Part shown: one piece after another, positions 1-7,501 of the stretch | Numbering within the stretch: the stretch's first letter is position 1 | Layout of the letters: every line of letters begins with the position of its first letter | DNA from: Pseudomonadota bacterium | GTDB lineage: Bacteria; Pseudomonadota; Alphaproteobacteria; Rhizobiales; Devosiaceae | DNA: 64,000 nt | NCBI GenBank assembly: GCA_023391095.1 | Contig: JAEWBN010000022.1 | Coordinates: forward strand, 62,001-126,000 | Direction of reading: 5' to 3' | Position numbers and translations under genes: made by a program | The notes under the pieces: generated by a model | Databases searched by the model: none | The model's input: the letters and a program-made list of their open reading frames with translations, nothing else | What the model was told of the DNA's origin: nothing

Positions 1-225
1 CAGCACCTCTCGAGCGCTCAGATCTTTATTGGGCTTGCCGCGTTCCGGCACGAAGCGCCGCAGTCGGCAGTTACTCGGACAGGTGCTTCGCTAGACTTTT
101 GATGTAGGGGCGATGCGACTGGCGGCCGACGGCGACCAACCCTCGATTGCTGTCGCACCTTGCAACTTGATAGCACAATCCATACATTGCCATCATCGCT
201 ATCATTTTACCGGACACAACATCAA
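1..225. other. Left edge, no recognisable gene
   Basis: A minus-strand frame is open from about position 100 to the left edge of the window, but it has no convincing start codon and no motif I recognise, so I do not call a gene. The bases just before 226 carry the upstream region of the FitA-like gene. Confidence 0.3.
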
Positions 226-480
226 ATGCCCGCCGTGACCATTCGCAACATCTCCAATGAGACCCACCGCGCCCTTAAGGTGCGCGCGGCCCAGCACGGT
301 CGCAGCACCGAGGCGGAAATGCGTGACATTCTGGATTCGGCGGTTCGCCCGGCAGAGCGCCTGCGCCTCGGCTCGGCCTTGTCCGCGTTAAGCCACAAGG
401 CTGGGCTTAGCAATGCCGACTTCGAAACGCTGGCACAGGCCCGCGACAAGGCTCCCGCCACACCGATGAGCTTTGAATGA
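226..480 (+). CDS. FitA/StbC-like ribbon-helix-helix antitoxin
   Basis: A small Arc/MetJ-type DNA-binding protein of 84 aa. Family knowledge says such proteins neutralise a PIN-domain toxin and repress their own operon. The N-terminus (VTIRNISNETHRALKVRAA) forms the beta strand and first helix of a ribbon-helix-helix fold, and the segment with STEAEMRDIL gives the second helix; the C-terminal 40 residues would wrap the toxin. I chose the ATG at 226 because the frame upstream of it (from 160) has no ribbon-helix-helix character. Its stop overlaps the toxin start by 4 bp, the usual antitoxin-first arrangement. Confidence 0.85.
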   Translation: MPAVTIRNISNETHRALKVRAAQHGRSTEAEMRDILDSAVRPAERLRLGSALSALSHKAGLSNADFETLAQARDKAPATPMSFE

Positions 481-899
481 TCGTTCTGGACACGAATGTG
501 GTCTCCGAGGCGATGAAGCCGGAGCCGGAGCCTGAGGTGCGCGACTGGCTGGACGAACAGGTCGCCGAAACGCTCTACATCTCCAGCGTGACGGTTGCGG
601 AACTCCTGTTCGGCATCGGCGCCCTGCCCGATGGTCGACGCAAGCAGAAACTCACCGCCACGCTTGACGGGACACTTCCGCTGTTCGAGGGTAGAATCCT
701 CGCCTTCGACACAGATGCCGCGCGCCATTATGCCGATCTTGCTGTTGCGGCACGCAAGGCGGGTAAGGGCTTTCCGACGCCGGACGGTTATATCGCCGCT
801 ATCGCAACCGCCCATGGTTTTACCGTTGCAACGCGCGACGCCAGCGCCTTCAGCGCGGCAGGCGTTCCGATCATCAACCCTTGGACTGCCCGGCACTGA
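477..899 (+). CDS. FitB/VapC-like PIN-domain toxin
   Basis: A 140-aa PIN-domain ribonuclease, the toxin partner of the preceding antitoxin. The acidic metal-binding residues are in place: Asp in LDTNVVSEA near the N-terminus, Glu in VAELLFGI (about residue 43), Asp in PTPDGYIAAIA (about 104) and Asp in VATRDASAF (about 120). The length matches FitB/VapC proteins (130-145 aa). It overlaps the antitoxin gene by 4 bp (ATGA), implying translational coupling. The family cleaves RNA, often tRNA; the target here cannot be read from sequence. The pair sits at the outer part of the accessory region, where such modules often stabilise mobile DNA. Confidence 0.88.
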   Translation: MIVLDTNVVSEAMKPEPEPEVRDWLDEQVAETLYISSVTVAELLFGIGALPDGRRKQKLTATLDGTLPLFEGRILAFDTDAARHYADLAVAARKAGKGFPTPDGYIAAIATAHGFTVATRDASAFSAAGVPIINPWTARH

Positions 900-1315
900 G
901 GGCGCGTAATCTTTGGCAGGCTTAACCAACGGACGAAAGACTGCCTGCTCAAGGCGGTTTCATCCCGCAGAATCTGTATTAGGGCCGGTGGTGGAAAGAA
1001 TGGGTACGCGACTGCATCTCCCGGCATCCAGGTTTAAGTCCTTGGTGGTCCTCCAATCGCACGATTCGCCAAGATTGGCACCCGACCTAGTGAGCCGCGG
1101 CCTAGTGACAGAAGCGCTTCTTGCAAGCGCGGGTCTGGGTATTGAAGGATGCCGGCAAAGATCGTCCTCCTTGGTCCAGAGGGCGCTGGCCGCATCGGTC
1201 ACGTCGGCAAGATCGTAGCCCTCGGTGTTGGTGAAGGCGTCTGTCAGCGGCGCCAGGACCCCGGAGTTGACGAAGTCGGCGGCGTCCCACTCGGTGCCCA
1301 GAATTTGCGGAGAGT
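900..1315. other. Intergenic region with a coding-like minus-strand stretch
   Basis: No complete gene. On the minus strand, from about 1310 to 1150, one frame reads as plausible protein (containing EWDAADFVNSGVLAPLTDAF), but it has no usable start and loses protein character after about 55 residues. It lies directly downstream of the recombinase that ends at 1316 and may be the remains of a small gene. I do not recognise a family. Confidence 0.3.
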
Positions 1316-2515
1316 TCAGACACTGTCCCCCGGTTCTGATCCGGGGTCATCTGATGCGCGATTGTGGCGCCGCTGCTGGGCCTCCCGGATTCGCTGCCCC
1401 AGGGCATTGACGTCAATGTCTTGGTCGTAGCGCGAGAAAGCTGCCGCCACCGCTTCGGGCGACAGCGGCTCTGACCCCTCGGTTGGCAGCGCCCGCGGTG
1501 GAGGCATGTCCTCGAAAACGAAGCCAGTGGCAGGTTTGGACGGCTGTGCCGCGGGCACCGCCGTCTCCTTCGTCGCTGCCGGCGCGGGAACATCTTCGAG
1601 GTCGCGCTCAACCTCGGGAACCAGCTCCGCACGGGCGACAGCCTTGCGCTTGTGTCCCGCCGCAGCGCGGGCATAGTGGGTGTGCGCCGTCCTGATCGAA
1701 GTGTGTCCGCAAAGGCGCGCGATCTCCTGCGGCGAAAGGCCGGCCCGGGCCCAGGTGGCGATGGCGATGTGCCGGAATGAGTACGGCGCGAGCGGGCGGA
1801 TTTCGATGCGCTCGCAGGCCCGCCGCATCTGCTCGGCGATGCATTTTTCCCAAGCTCGAAACTGCCGGCGCGACATGCCGGGATCGATCAGGCTGATCAA
1901 AAGGCCAAGCCCGATCAGCACATCTCCATCAAGATCACCCAGGTTTTGCGCGCGGCTGTCGGCTTGCCCGTCACGCCGTTTGGCGTTGGGCAGGATGAGG
2001 GTCGTTCCCACAAGCTCGGCCTCCATCAGTTCGACGGGACGGAAGCCGCTATGGCCGGCAACGAGGGTAAACAATGCCGCCAGCACCGCATTCATATTTC
2101 CCCATCTGGTGCCATGGCGCTTCAGCTCGGCAAAGAGGGCCGCCGCTTCTTCTTCGGTCGCATCCTCCACCTTCCTTTTTTTGCCGCCCCCCGTCCTGTC
2201 GCTGCCCCTTGGTGGCTTTCGCTTGCGGGCCGTCAGAGCGGCATCGAGCAAAGCCCACGCATCATCGAATGCCGCGGGCGTGCCGTTTCGGCGCAAGAGC
2301 ACCTTCACGATGCGCCGCAGCACGCCGCGATAGACAGGAAGCGAAGACGGATCGAGCGGCCCCCCTGCCTTTTGCTGCACAACCAAGGCCTCTACCGGAT
2401 CGTGTTCAGGAAAGTCAGCAAGCGCACTCTTCAGCATGGCGCGGCCCTCTCGATAGTAGAAGGCGTTGGTGCTCATTTGTGCGGGCCCTGACGGGGGCGG
2501 TGGGATTCTGGCCAT
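1316..2515 (-). CDS. Tyrosine recombinase/integrase
   Basis: A 399-aa site-specific recombinase of the lambda-integrase superfamily. The catalytic C-terminal half shows the first Arg in HSGFRPVEL (about residue 158), a box II reading YSFRHIAIA (about 244), a Gly-His in LCGHTSIR and the nucleophilic Tyr in HTHYARAAAG (about 279). A Lys/Arg-rich linker separates it from the N-terminal core-binding part. About 90 C-terminal residues beyond the Tyr are Pro/Ala-rich and unusual for the family. I chose the ATG at 2515 because AAGGAG lies seven bases upstream; the longer frame to 2659 lacks such a site. It probably served integration or excision of one of the elements here; no att site was found next to it. 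Confidence 0.8.
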   Translation of the reverse strand: MARIPPPPSGPAQMSTNAFYYREGRAMLKSALADFPEHDPVEALVVQQKAGGPLDPSSLPVYRGVLRRIVKVLLRRNGTPAAFDDAWALLDAALTARKRKPPRGSDRTGGGKKRKVEDATEEEAAALFAELKRHGTRWGNMNAVLAALFTLVAGHSGFRPVELMEAELVGTTLILPNAKRRDGQADSRAQNLGDLDGDVLIGLGLLISLIDPGMSRRQFRAWEKCIAEQMRRACERIEIRPLAPYSFRHIAIATWARAGLSPQEIARLCGHTSIRTAHTHYARAAAGHKRKAVARAELVPEVERDLEDVPAPAATKETAVPAAQPSKPATGFVFEDMPPPRALPTEGSEPLSPEAVAAAFSRYDQDIDVNALGQRIREAQQRRHNRASDDPGSEPGDSV

Positions 2516-2706
2516 CCCCAGCTCCTTGCGGAAGTTATGGGCAAGAGTAGCCGTCCGTCTTGCATTAGTCCACGGTTTTTGCATGAAGAACGGGCTGTTT
2601 TTTCCCCGTTTGCGCCAGGCCGGCCCGCGGGCGAAGAGGCTATCGGCGTCAGCAGGCATTCGGCGCGCCCCCTCCCTCCTCTACTTTGGAGCGTTCACGC
2701 TGGCGT

Positions 2707-2786
2707 GACTCAAGCGGCCTCATACGGACTCGGGCGGCCACGACTTGACTCGACTTCACTCGAAATGACTCAGTCCACGGCGCGCG
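2707..2786. repeat. Four GACTC motifs phased at exactly 20 bp
   Basis: GACTC occurs at 2707, 2727, 2747 and 2767, each exactly 20 bp after the last, in the 335-bp gap between the divergent recombinase and the unknown gene at 2852. The first two units also share GCGGCC seven bases in (GACTC-NN-GCGGCC). GACTC is an instance of GANTC, the CcrM methylation site of alphaproteobacteria. Regular spacing near two helical turns suggests an iteron or operator array for a protein binding one face of DNA, or a methylation-sensitive control region. This is inference from spacing alone. Confidence 0.55.
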
Positions 2787-2851
2787 ATCGTGATAGAGGG
2801 CCACTCCTGCCTTCTGGGCGGGACAGGACAGGCACCACCCGGAGCTGACCG

Positions 2852-4099
2852 TTGTTGATCATCGATACCCCTCCGCTCGTTTGCGTTCATATTTCCGAAC
2901 TGCCGGAGCGCCTGGTGCGGCCGCATCACTTGCTGGTCGCCGTCATTACGGAAGAGGAAGAGTATTCCGCGAGCATCGATCTTGCGGTCGTCAGGGAGCA
3001 ATCGCGTCGGGCTGCGCGGACGTACACGGCGCTGCGCTCGAGCCAATTCTATCGCGACTGGCTCGTCGTCTGGGGGAGCAGGCGGGAATTTGGCGAGCGC
3101 GGGTTCGTGGCGCAGCCCGGACAGGTCGTGGCCACCCTGGTGGCTGACGGAGAGCACATCGTGAGCCGAAGGCAGGCGAGACGAGGGACATATCCTTACA
3201 GCACGCTCGAAAAGGTCGTGCAATCGGTCCTGGCCGCACACCTCTACAAGTGCAGCCGCCTGCTTGGCGGCGCCATTGCCGCCAACGAGGGCCCTGCGCG
3301 GGGCGAGCCCGGCGCTGCCAGCGTCATCACGAGTCAGCTCCTCCCCCTCAAGACGGTTCTCCGCTCAGGCAAGCGGACCAGGGCACAAGACTGGGCCAGC
3401 AACCTCTATGACGAGCTGCGCAACGATATTGGCCCGCCCTTCATTCGCGCCCTTTATGGGGAGAAACCGAGAACAGTCGAGCTGGACGTGGGAGCCCGCT
3501 GGTTCGCGCGGGGGATGGAACTGGCAAACCGGCATCCGCTTCATGAAGATGTCGAGCATCAGCTGCCTGAGATCGCCGACGAGCTGACCTTGCTCGACAC
3601 GATGGTGAGCCTGCGTATGCGGGTCGCGCGAATGGCCAGCGGCGAAAGAGCAATCAACGCCGCCTGGGACGACGCCGAGATGATCACGTTCGAGCTTGCC
3701 GAGCCCGTATTGTGGGAAAGCGATGCGACGGAACGGCCAGGTCTGCAGGAGATGACCGAGATCGCTTATCGGTATGACTTCGATGTCTCTCAGCTCTACC
3801 CCGAACAGGGTTACCTGCGTCCCCACTTTCTGGCTGCGGCGGCGGTGGGAAAGCATGAACGCAGGGGCGAGTTCGACGAAGATCCGTCAGCCCACTGGGG
3901 CCTACTTGGTCTGATCGAGGAAACGGAAGACGGCGGAATGGAGCGCGAACTCGCCGAGGCTCGCGCCTTTCTGCGCGCTCGGTTTGGGGCAGATTTGCAG
4001 CAATGGGTGCTGCGCAAGGAGCCGGGACCAATCCTCAGACCCCTCGACATTCTCAGGGTGAGACAGTTCAGACAAGACCAGGAAAAGGCGGGGGGCTGA
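2852..4099 (+). CDS. Hypothetical protein, 415 aa
   Basis: I do not recognise this protein. It has no signal peptide or membrane segment and looks soluble, with a mixed alpha/beta N-terminal half and a Glu/Arg-rich helical second half (about residues 210-300), ending in a basic tail. It starts with TTG, supported by GGAG seven bases upstream; no ATG is better placed. It reads away from the phased GACTC array and converges on the traK/traL-like genes, so it may be a cargo or control gene of the same mobile element. Codon use is GC-rich like its neighbours. Confidence 0.6.
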   Translation: MLIIDTPPLVCVHISELPERLVRPHHLLVAVITEEEEYSASIDLAVVREQSRRAARTYTALRSSQFYRDWLVVWGSRREFGERGFVAQPGQVVATLVADGEHIVSRRQARRGTYPYSTLEKVVQSVLAAHLYKCSRLLGGAIAANEGPARGEPGAASVITSQLLPLKTVLRSGKRTRAQDWASNLYDELRNDIGPPFIRALYGEKPRTVELDVGARWFARGMELANRHPLHEDVEHQLPEIADELTLLDTMVSLRMRVARMASGERAINAAWDDAEMITFELAEPVLWESDATERPGLQEMTEIAYRYDFDVSQLYPEQGYLRPHFLAAAAVGKHERRGEFDEDPSAHWGLLGLIEETEDGGMERELAEARAFLRARFGADLQQWVLRKEPGPILRPLDILRVRQFRQDQEKAGG

Positions 4100-4106
4100 G
4101 CCAGGC

Positions 4107-4328
4107 TCAGCCCCCTTTCCGGCCGAATGTCATTGCGCGGGCAAGGCGGAGAAGGTCGGGCCAGTTCTCCTGATAACGGCCGGCCTCCCCCTTTTCCCTG
4201 GCCGTCGCGGTGGCCCGGAGCTTAGCCTTCTTTTCCCGCCGGACGATGATCTCCGCATGATCGTCCGCGGAAAGCGCGATGGGCAACCGACCCAAACTGT
4301 TGGGCAGAGCCTCGGGCATGCGGTCCAC
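4107..4328 (-). CDS. Small conserved-looking protein in traM position
   Basis: A 73-aa protein rich in charged residues (IIVRREKKAKLRATATARE), starting with GTG. The same frame stays coding-like for about 17 residues upstream of the GTG and is open back into the preceding gene, so a non-standard start overlapping the traL-like gene is possible. It is the third gene of a minus-strand trio. In IncP conjugation systems the order by oriT is traK-traL-traM, so by position it corresponds to traM, although I see no sequence match that I can confirm. Confidence 0.5.
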   Translation of the reverse strand: MDRMPEALPNSLGRLPIALSADDHAEIIVRREKKAKLRATATAREKGEAGRYQENWPDLLRLARAMTFGRKGG

Positions 4329-4374
4329 CAGCCCTTCGATGATCCGTCTGCGAAACTGCTCGGCACTCGGGACG

Positions 4375-5202
4375 CTATGCAGCCGGCTGCTGCTGCCGAC
4401 CCAGGCGAAAGTGTTCCACCACCTGCTGCTTCATGGTGTCGATGAAAATCATCATCGCAGTGCGCAACGCGTCGGCGATGAATTCATCACCACCGGCATA
4501 CGGCGCCAGCTCGGCATCGCTCATCTCGGTAAAGGCGAGCGGATCGCGCTTGCTGGCGACATAGGCGCTGATGACGCTCGGTTGCAGGCGCGGCATGATC
4601 ATCATGCCGTGCTTGTCGATGCGTGGCCCGATGAAGCTGGTCCACTCCTCGGAACGCTCGATTTCGCCCGCGGCAAGGTACTCACCGGTGTCGCAGCGGC
4701 AGAACAGGATCTTGGCGCCCGGGACGGCCAGTTCGGCGCGACGACCGGTGCGATAGGCCCCCTTCACCGACTCCATGTTCGGGTAGAACGGAATGACGAA
4801 GCAGGTCTCGCGCCCGGCCGCGCTCATGCGCTTGGCCAGGTTCATGCGCACCATGCCTTCGAGGACGCGGCCATCGAGATTGGCGCCGATGTCAGCCACG
4901 GTGAGCTGATCGGGGGGCGCGATCAAGGCCCGGAACAGCGGCGTCAGCGCCATGTTCTCGGACTGATCATTCTGCTGAATCTTATCGAGGCCGGGCAATT
5001 GCGTGGACGAGGTGATCTCGGGGAACAACAGCACCAATTCCTCGCGCTGCTCCACCTCGACCACCTTGATGATGGCCCCCAGGGCACGGGCGATCACGAT
5101 GATCTGGGCGGCGCACATGCTTTTACGGTTCCCGCCGCGCTCCATAATCACCAGGATGTTGTGGTAGGCGGTCGAGAACATCAGAGACTTGTCTTTGCTC
5201 AT
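4375..5202 (-). CDS. TraL-like/ParA-family P-loop protein
   Basis: A 275-aa protein with an N-terminal nucleotide-binding loop, ERGGNRKSMCAAQ (about residues 20-32), resembling the KGGxGKS loop of ParA/MinD ATPases but lacking the first signature Lys. An acidic VEVEQREELVLLFPE follows, as in TraL-type conjugation proteins. IncP TraL is a P-loop protein encoded next to the oriT-binding TraK. The gene starts one base after its upstream neighbour stops, and its ribosome site (AAAGGA) lies inside that neighbour, so the two are coupled. With no relaxase or mating-pair genes in the window, this is probably a leftover of a mobilisation region. Confidence 0.6.
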   Translation of the reverse strand: MSKDKSLMFSTAYHNILVIMERGGNRKSMCAAQIIVIARALGAIIKVVEVEQREELVLLFPEITSSTQLPGLDKIQQNDQSENMALTPLFRALIAPPDQLTVADIGANLDGRVLEGMVRMNLAKRMSAAGRETCFVIPFYPNMESVKGAYRTGRRAELAVPGAKILFCRCDTGEYLAAGEIERSEEWTSFIGPRIDKHGMMIMPRLQPSVISAYVASKRDPLAFTEMSDAELAPYAGGDEFIADALRTAMMIFIDTMKQQVVEHFRLGRQQQPAA

Positions 5203-5203
5203 G

Positions 5204-5692
5204 TCAGATTCCTTTCATCTGCTCGAGGACAGCCGCGATGCCGGCTGCTTGATCCAGACTGCCGTCTCCCGATGTCCCGGACTCCCCTTTCATTGGATTT
5301 TCGCGCCCTGGACCGCGATCGGCAGGCGGAACACCGGCCGGAGACGCTTCCTTGACACGGGGTTTGAGGGTTTGCTCGGGGCGGGCGGCGCGGCGTTCAC
5401 GGGCGACGATCCCGCGCAACGTGTCGGCGCTTATGGCCGCCCGGCTCTCGGATTTGAGGGCAACGTTGATCGGGTGCGCGATCTGGGTCCAGGAGGCGCC
5501 ACACTGGCGCAGGTCAACAATGAGGTCGAGACAGTGCCGGATGGCAAAGGCGGTCGGAGTGGGCCCGAGCGGCCCTCGGAGCCTTTCTCGGAAGCGATTG
5601 CGGAGCTGGGTGGCCGTCTTCATGAGGGGGTTGTGGCGGCTGAGGACAACCGCGACTACCCTTTCATTAGGAATGCCCATTCTATCCGGCAT
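5204..5692 (-). CDS. TraK-like conjugation accessory protein
   Basis: A 162-aa protein, first of a coupled trio with the TraL-like protein. Residues 25-110 form a helical region (AIRHCLDLIVDLRQCGASW, then a segment with AISADTLRGIVARERRA) that looks like a helix-turn-helix or DNA-binding domain, followed by a Pro/Gly-rich tail. TraK of IncP plasmids binds oriT beside the nick. The assignment rests on gene order and the partner rather than on a diagnostic motif. An alternative start is the Met at residue 5. If the analogy holds, oriT should lie upstream, in 5693-6146. Confidence 0.5.
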   Translation of the reverse strand: MPDRMGIPNERVVAVVLSRHNPLMKTATQLRNRFRERLRGPLGPTPTAFAIRHCLDLIVDLRQCGASWTQIAHPINVALKSESRAAISADTLRGIVARERRAARPEQTLKPRVKEASPAGVPPADRGPGRENPMKGESGTSGDGSLDQAAGIAAVLEQMKGI

Positions 5693-6146
5693 GAACGGCG
5701 GCCGGCAGCGAAAGGGTCATATGGAGAGCGAACCTGCATCGGGCGCTGCGCAGAGCATGCTCCGTGATGGCGACGGTTCACGATGATGCGCCCCGCAAAA
5801 CACCTGCGGCCGGCCGTCCACCGGGGTGGGTCGGCTGCGGGACGGCCGCGATCGCCGTTCAGCAGAAGGCGAGGGAGTTCCCTTTTTCGGCCCCGGAACA
5901 ACCCCGCGGACTTGCGCCAGCGCGTCCGGCGGCCGAAGAGGTGATGATTGGTTCAGGGACGGTTCGAGCGGTCGGCAAGGTGGCACCAGGCCCGATGATC
6001 AATGCCGCACTGGGGCAGTGTTAGACGGGGTGAGAAAAAGGCCGCCGAGGCTCCGGTGCCAACGGAATGAGTGCTATGCTCGAAGTGGGCTCAACTTGGG
6101 CGCATATTGACGGACAGGTGCTCAAACTGAGATCGGAGCGTGGTTC
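5693..6146. other. Gene-free region upstream of traK-like gene, with an inverted repeat
   Basis: No gene is supported. A perfect 9-bp inverted repeat (CGGCCGTCC at 5811-5819 and GGACGGCCG at 5840-5848) with a 20-base loop lies here. This is where an oriT would be expected from the traK-like gene, but I could not find an IncP-type nick core (ATCCTG) on either strand, so the oriT idea is only positional. The promoter of the antitoxin gene at 6147 must also lie in this stretch. Confidence 0.35.
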
Positions 6147-6518
6147 ATGCAGGCGCAAGGGTTCGACTTGAGAGCCACCCATTATGGTGAAGAGGGATCG
6201 CGATTTCTATCGCCGCGGCGGCTGTCGGAGCAGCTTGGCGTGACCCAGGCCGAGCTTGCAAGGCTCGCAGGTGTTGCCCGCAATACCCTCACCGCAAAGT
6301 CAGCTACGCGAAAGGTGGATGCGGCGCTCAGTCCGATTGTGCGCATTCTCACGCTAGCCGCGGAAATGGCCGGCGACGACAGCCGGACCGTCATCTGGTT
6401 CAAGCATCAGCCCATTCCCGGCTGGGCGGGCAAGACTGCATACGATCTTGTAGGAGAGCGCAAGGCAGACCAGGTCCGGGCTTATCTCGAGGCTGTTCGA
6501 GCGGGCGTTTATGCCTGA
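6147..6518 (+). CDS. Xre/ParS-type antitoxin (RES-Xre system)
   Basis: A 123-aa antitoxin. The first half has a Cro-like helix-turn-helix (LGVTQAELARLAGVARNTL), and the C-terminal half matches the ParS/MbcA toxin-binding domain (DUF2384), seen in PIPGWAGKTAYDLVGERK followed by VRAYLEAVRAG. Family knowledge: such antitoxins pair with RES-domain toxins that degrade NAD+, and the complex represses the operon. The next gene, overlapping by 8 bp, is indeed a RES-domain gene, though broken. The antitoxin itself is intact. Confidence 0.88.
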   Translation: MQAQGFDLRATHYGEEGSRFLSPRRLSEQLGVTQAELARLAGVARNTLTAKSATRKVDAALSPIVRILTLAAEMAGDDSRTVIWFKHQPIPGWAGKTAYDLVGERKADQVRAYLEAVRAGVYA

Positions 6519-7033
6519 TGCTGAAGGGACCGGACCGCTGATCCTCTGGCGTGCCTACGTCCCCAAATGGTTCTATATGCCTCTGTCAGGAGACGGGGCG
6601 GCCCGTTTCGGCGGCGCTGGAATCCTCCCGGATTGCCGGCAATCTACGCGGCGCGAGAACTTTCGACCGCCTGGGCCGAATATAATCAGGGGTTCGTTCA
6701 GCACCCCGCGTTGATTGCCCAGCTCGAGCTCGCCGGCGCAAGGCTTGCCGATCTTACAGTGACAGCAGTCATGAAAAAACATGGCTTTGACCAGGTCATC
6801 CATCGATCGGAATGGCGGTCGGAACTCGATGAGGGCGAAGTTCCAGCACCTCATCTGGTCTACCGCCAACTGTTTGGCGCAGGTTTTGACGGCGTAATCT
6901 ATCCATCGTTCATGTCGCCTGGCGGGAGCTGCGTCGCCCTATGGCGATGGAATGGTTTAGGCGCCCCCGTCTGCGCGTCATCGATCCGGATGGTCGACTT
7001 CCGAGATCGCCGGCGTCATGGCGACAACTCTGA
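6511..7033 (+). pseudogene. RES-domain toxin, inactivated by two frameshifts
   Basis: The reading frame must change twice to give a full RES domain (NAD+-degrading toxin). Frame one gives LWRAYVPKWFYMP and AARFGG. Near 6617-6625 a single missing base moves the sequence into the frame that continues RWNPPGLPAIYAAREL, so that the ARFGG-RWN signature is split. Near 6963-6968 a second -1 shift, in a run of Cs, is needed to reach the usual family ending (VIDPDGRLPRSPASW), which stops at 7033. The start overlaps the antitoxin by 8 bp. Either the toxin has been lost while the antitoxin is kept, or two Cs are missing from the assembly. Confidence 0.82.
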
Positions 7034-7501
7034 CGGCGTCGGGGCCCGGGAATAGCGCACTGCCAGCCTTGAAAACCTGCCGGCCCGCAACCGACCCCAT
7101 TTCGGTCAGAGTGACCATGCCAGCGGCCCGCTAGAAGCGGAGCTTCGCGACGCATCATAACTGCATGACCTGATCATGGCCGCGCCACCGGCACCTGCAA
7201 TCGGCAGCAGTTCGATGGCCCCTGCCCCATCCCGGCGCAGGAAGCAAAGATGGTGCAGCGCATCGGCGCTGCCCGGTCGAGCTCGCAGCGGGAGGCGGCG
7301 CGTTTACCGGAAATTAACCTTAACCGCAGACGGCGCCGGCGTTCCTCTTGTGTTCCGAAAACCGGCGGTCCATCTTTGACAGCGTCGGCCCGAACGGTCC
7401 GATGTCGGGTAGGCCGCCCACCACCAAAGGCGGCCGACGGAAGCGCTACCAACACCTCCGCCAGCCTGAGCCACGCCACCCCTGTCACAACCAGAGGCAA
7501 C
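7034..7501. other. Gene-free stretch before the GIY-YIG gene
   Basis: I see no gene, RNA or repeat here. A plus-strand frame runs from 7250 into the next gene, but its translation is Arg/Ser-rich with no protein character, so I place the next start at 7502. The promoter of the three-gene cassette should be in this region; I could not fix its boxes. Confidence 0.4.

Noticed and set aside
1316..2659. A 447-aa version of the recombinase
   Set aside because: The first 48 residues lack domain character and the ATG at 2515 has an excellent ribosome site, so the shorter form was used.
5693..6146. An IncP-type oriT nick site
   Set aside because: No ATCCTG core was found on either strand; only an inverted repeat is present.
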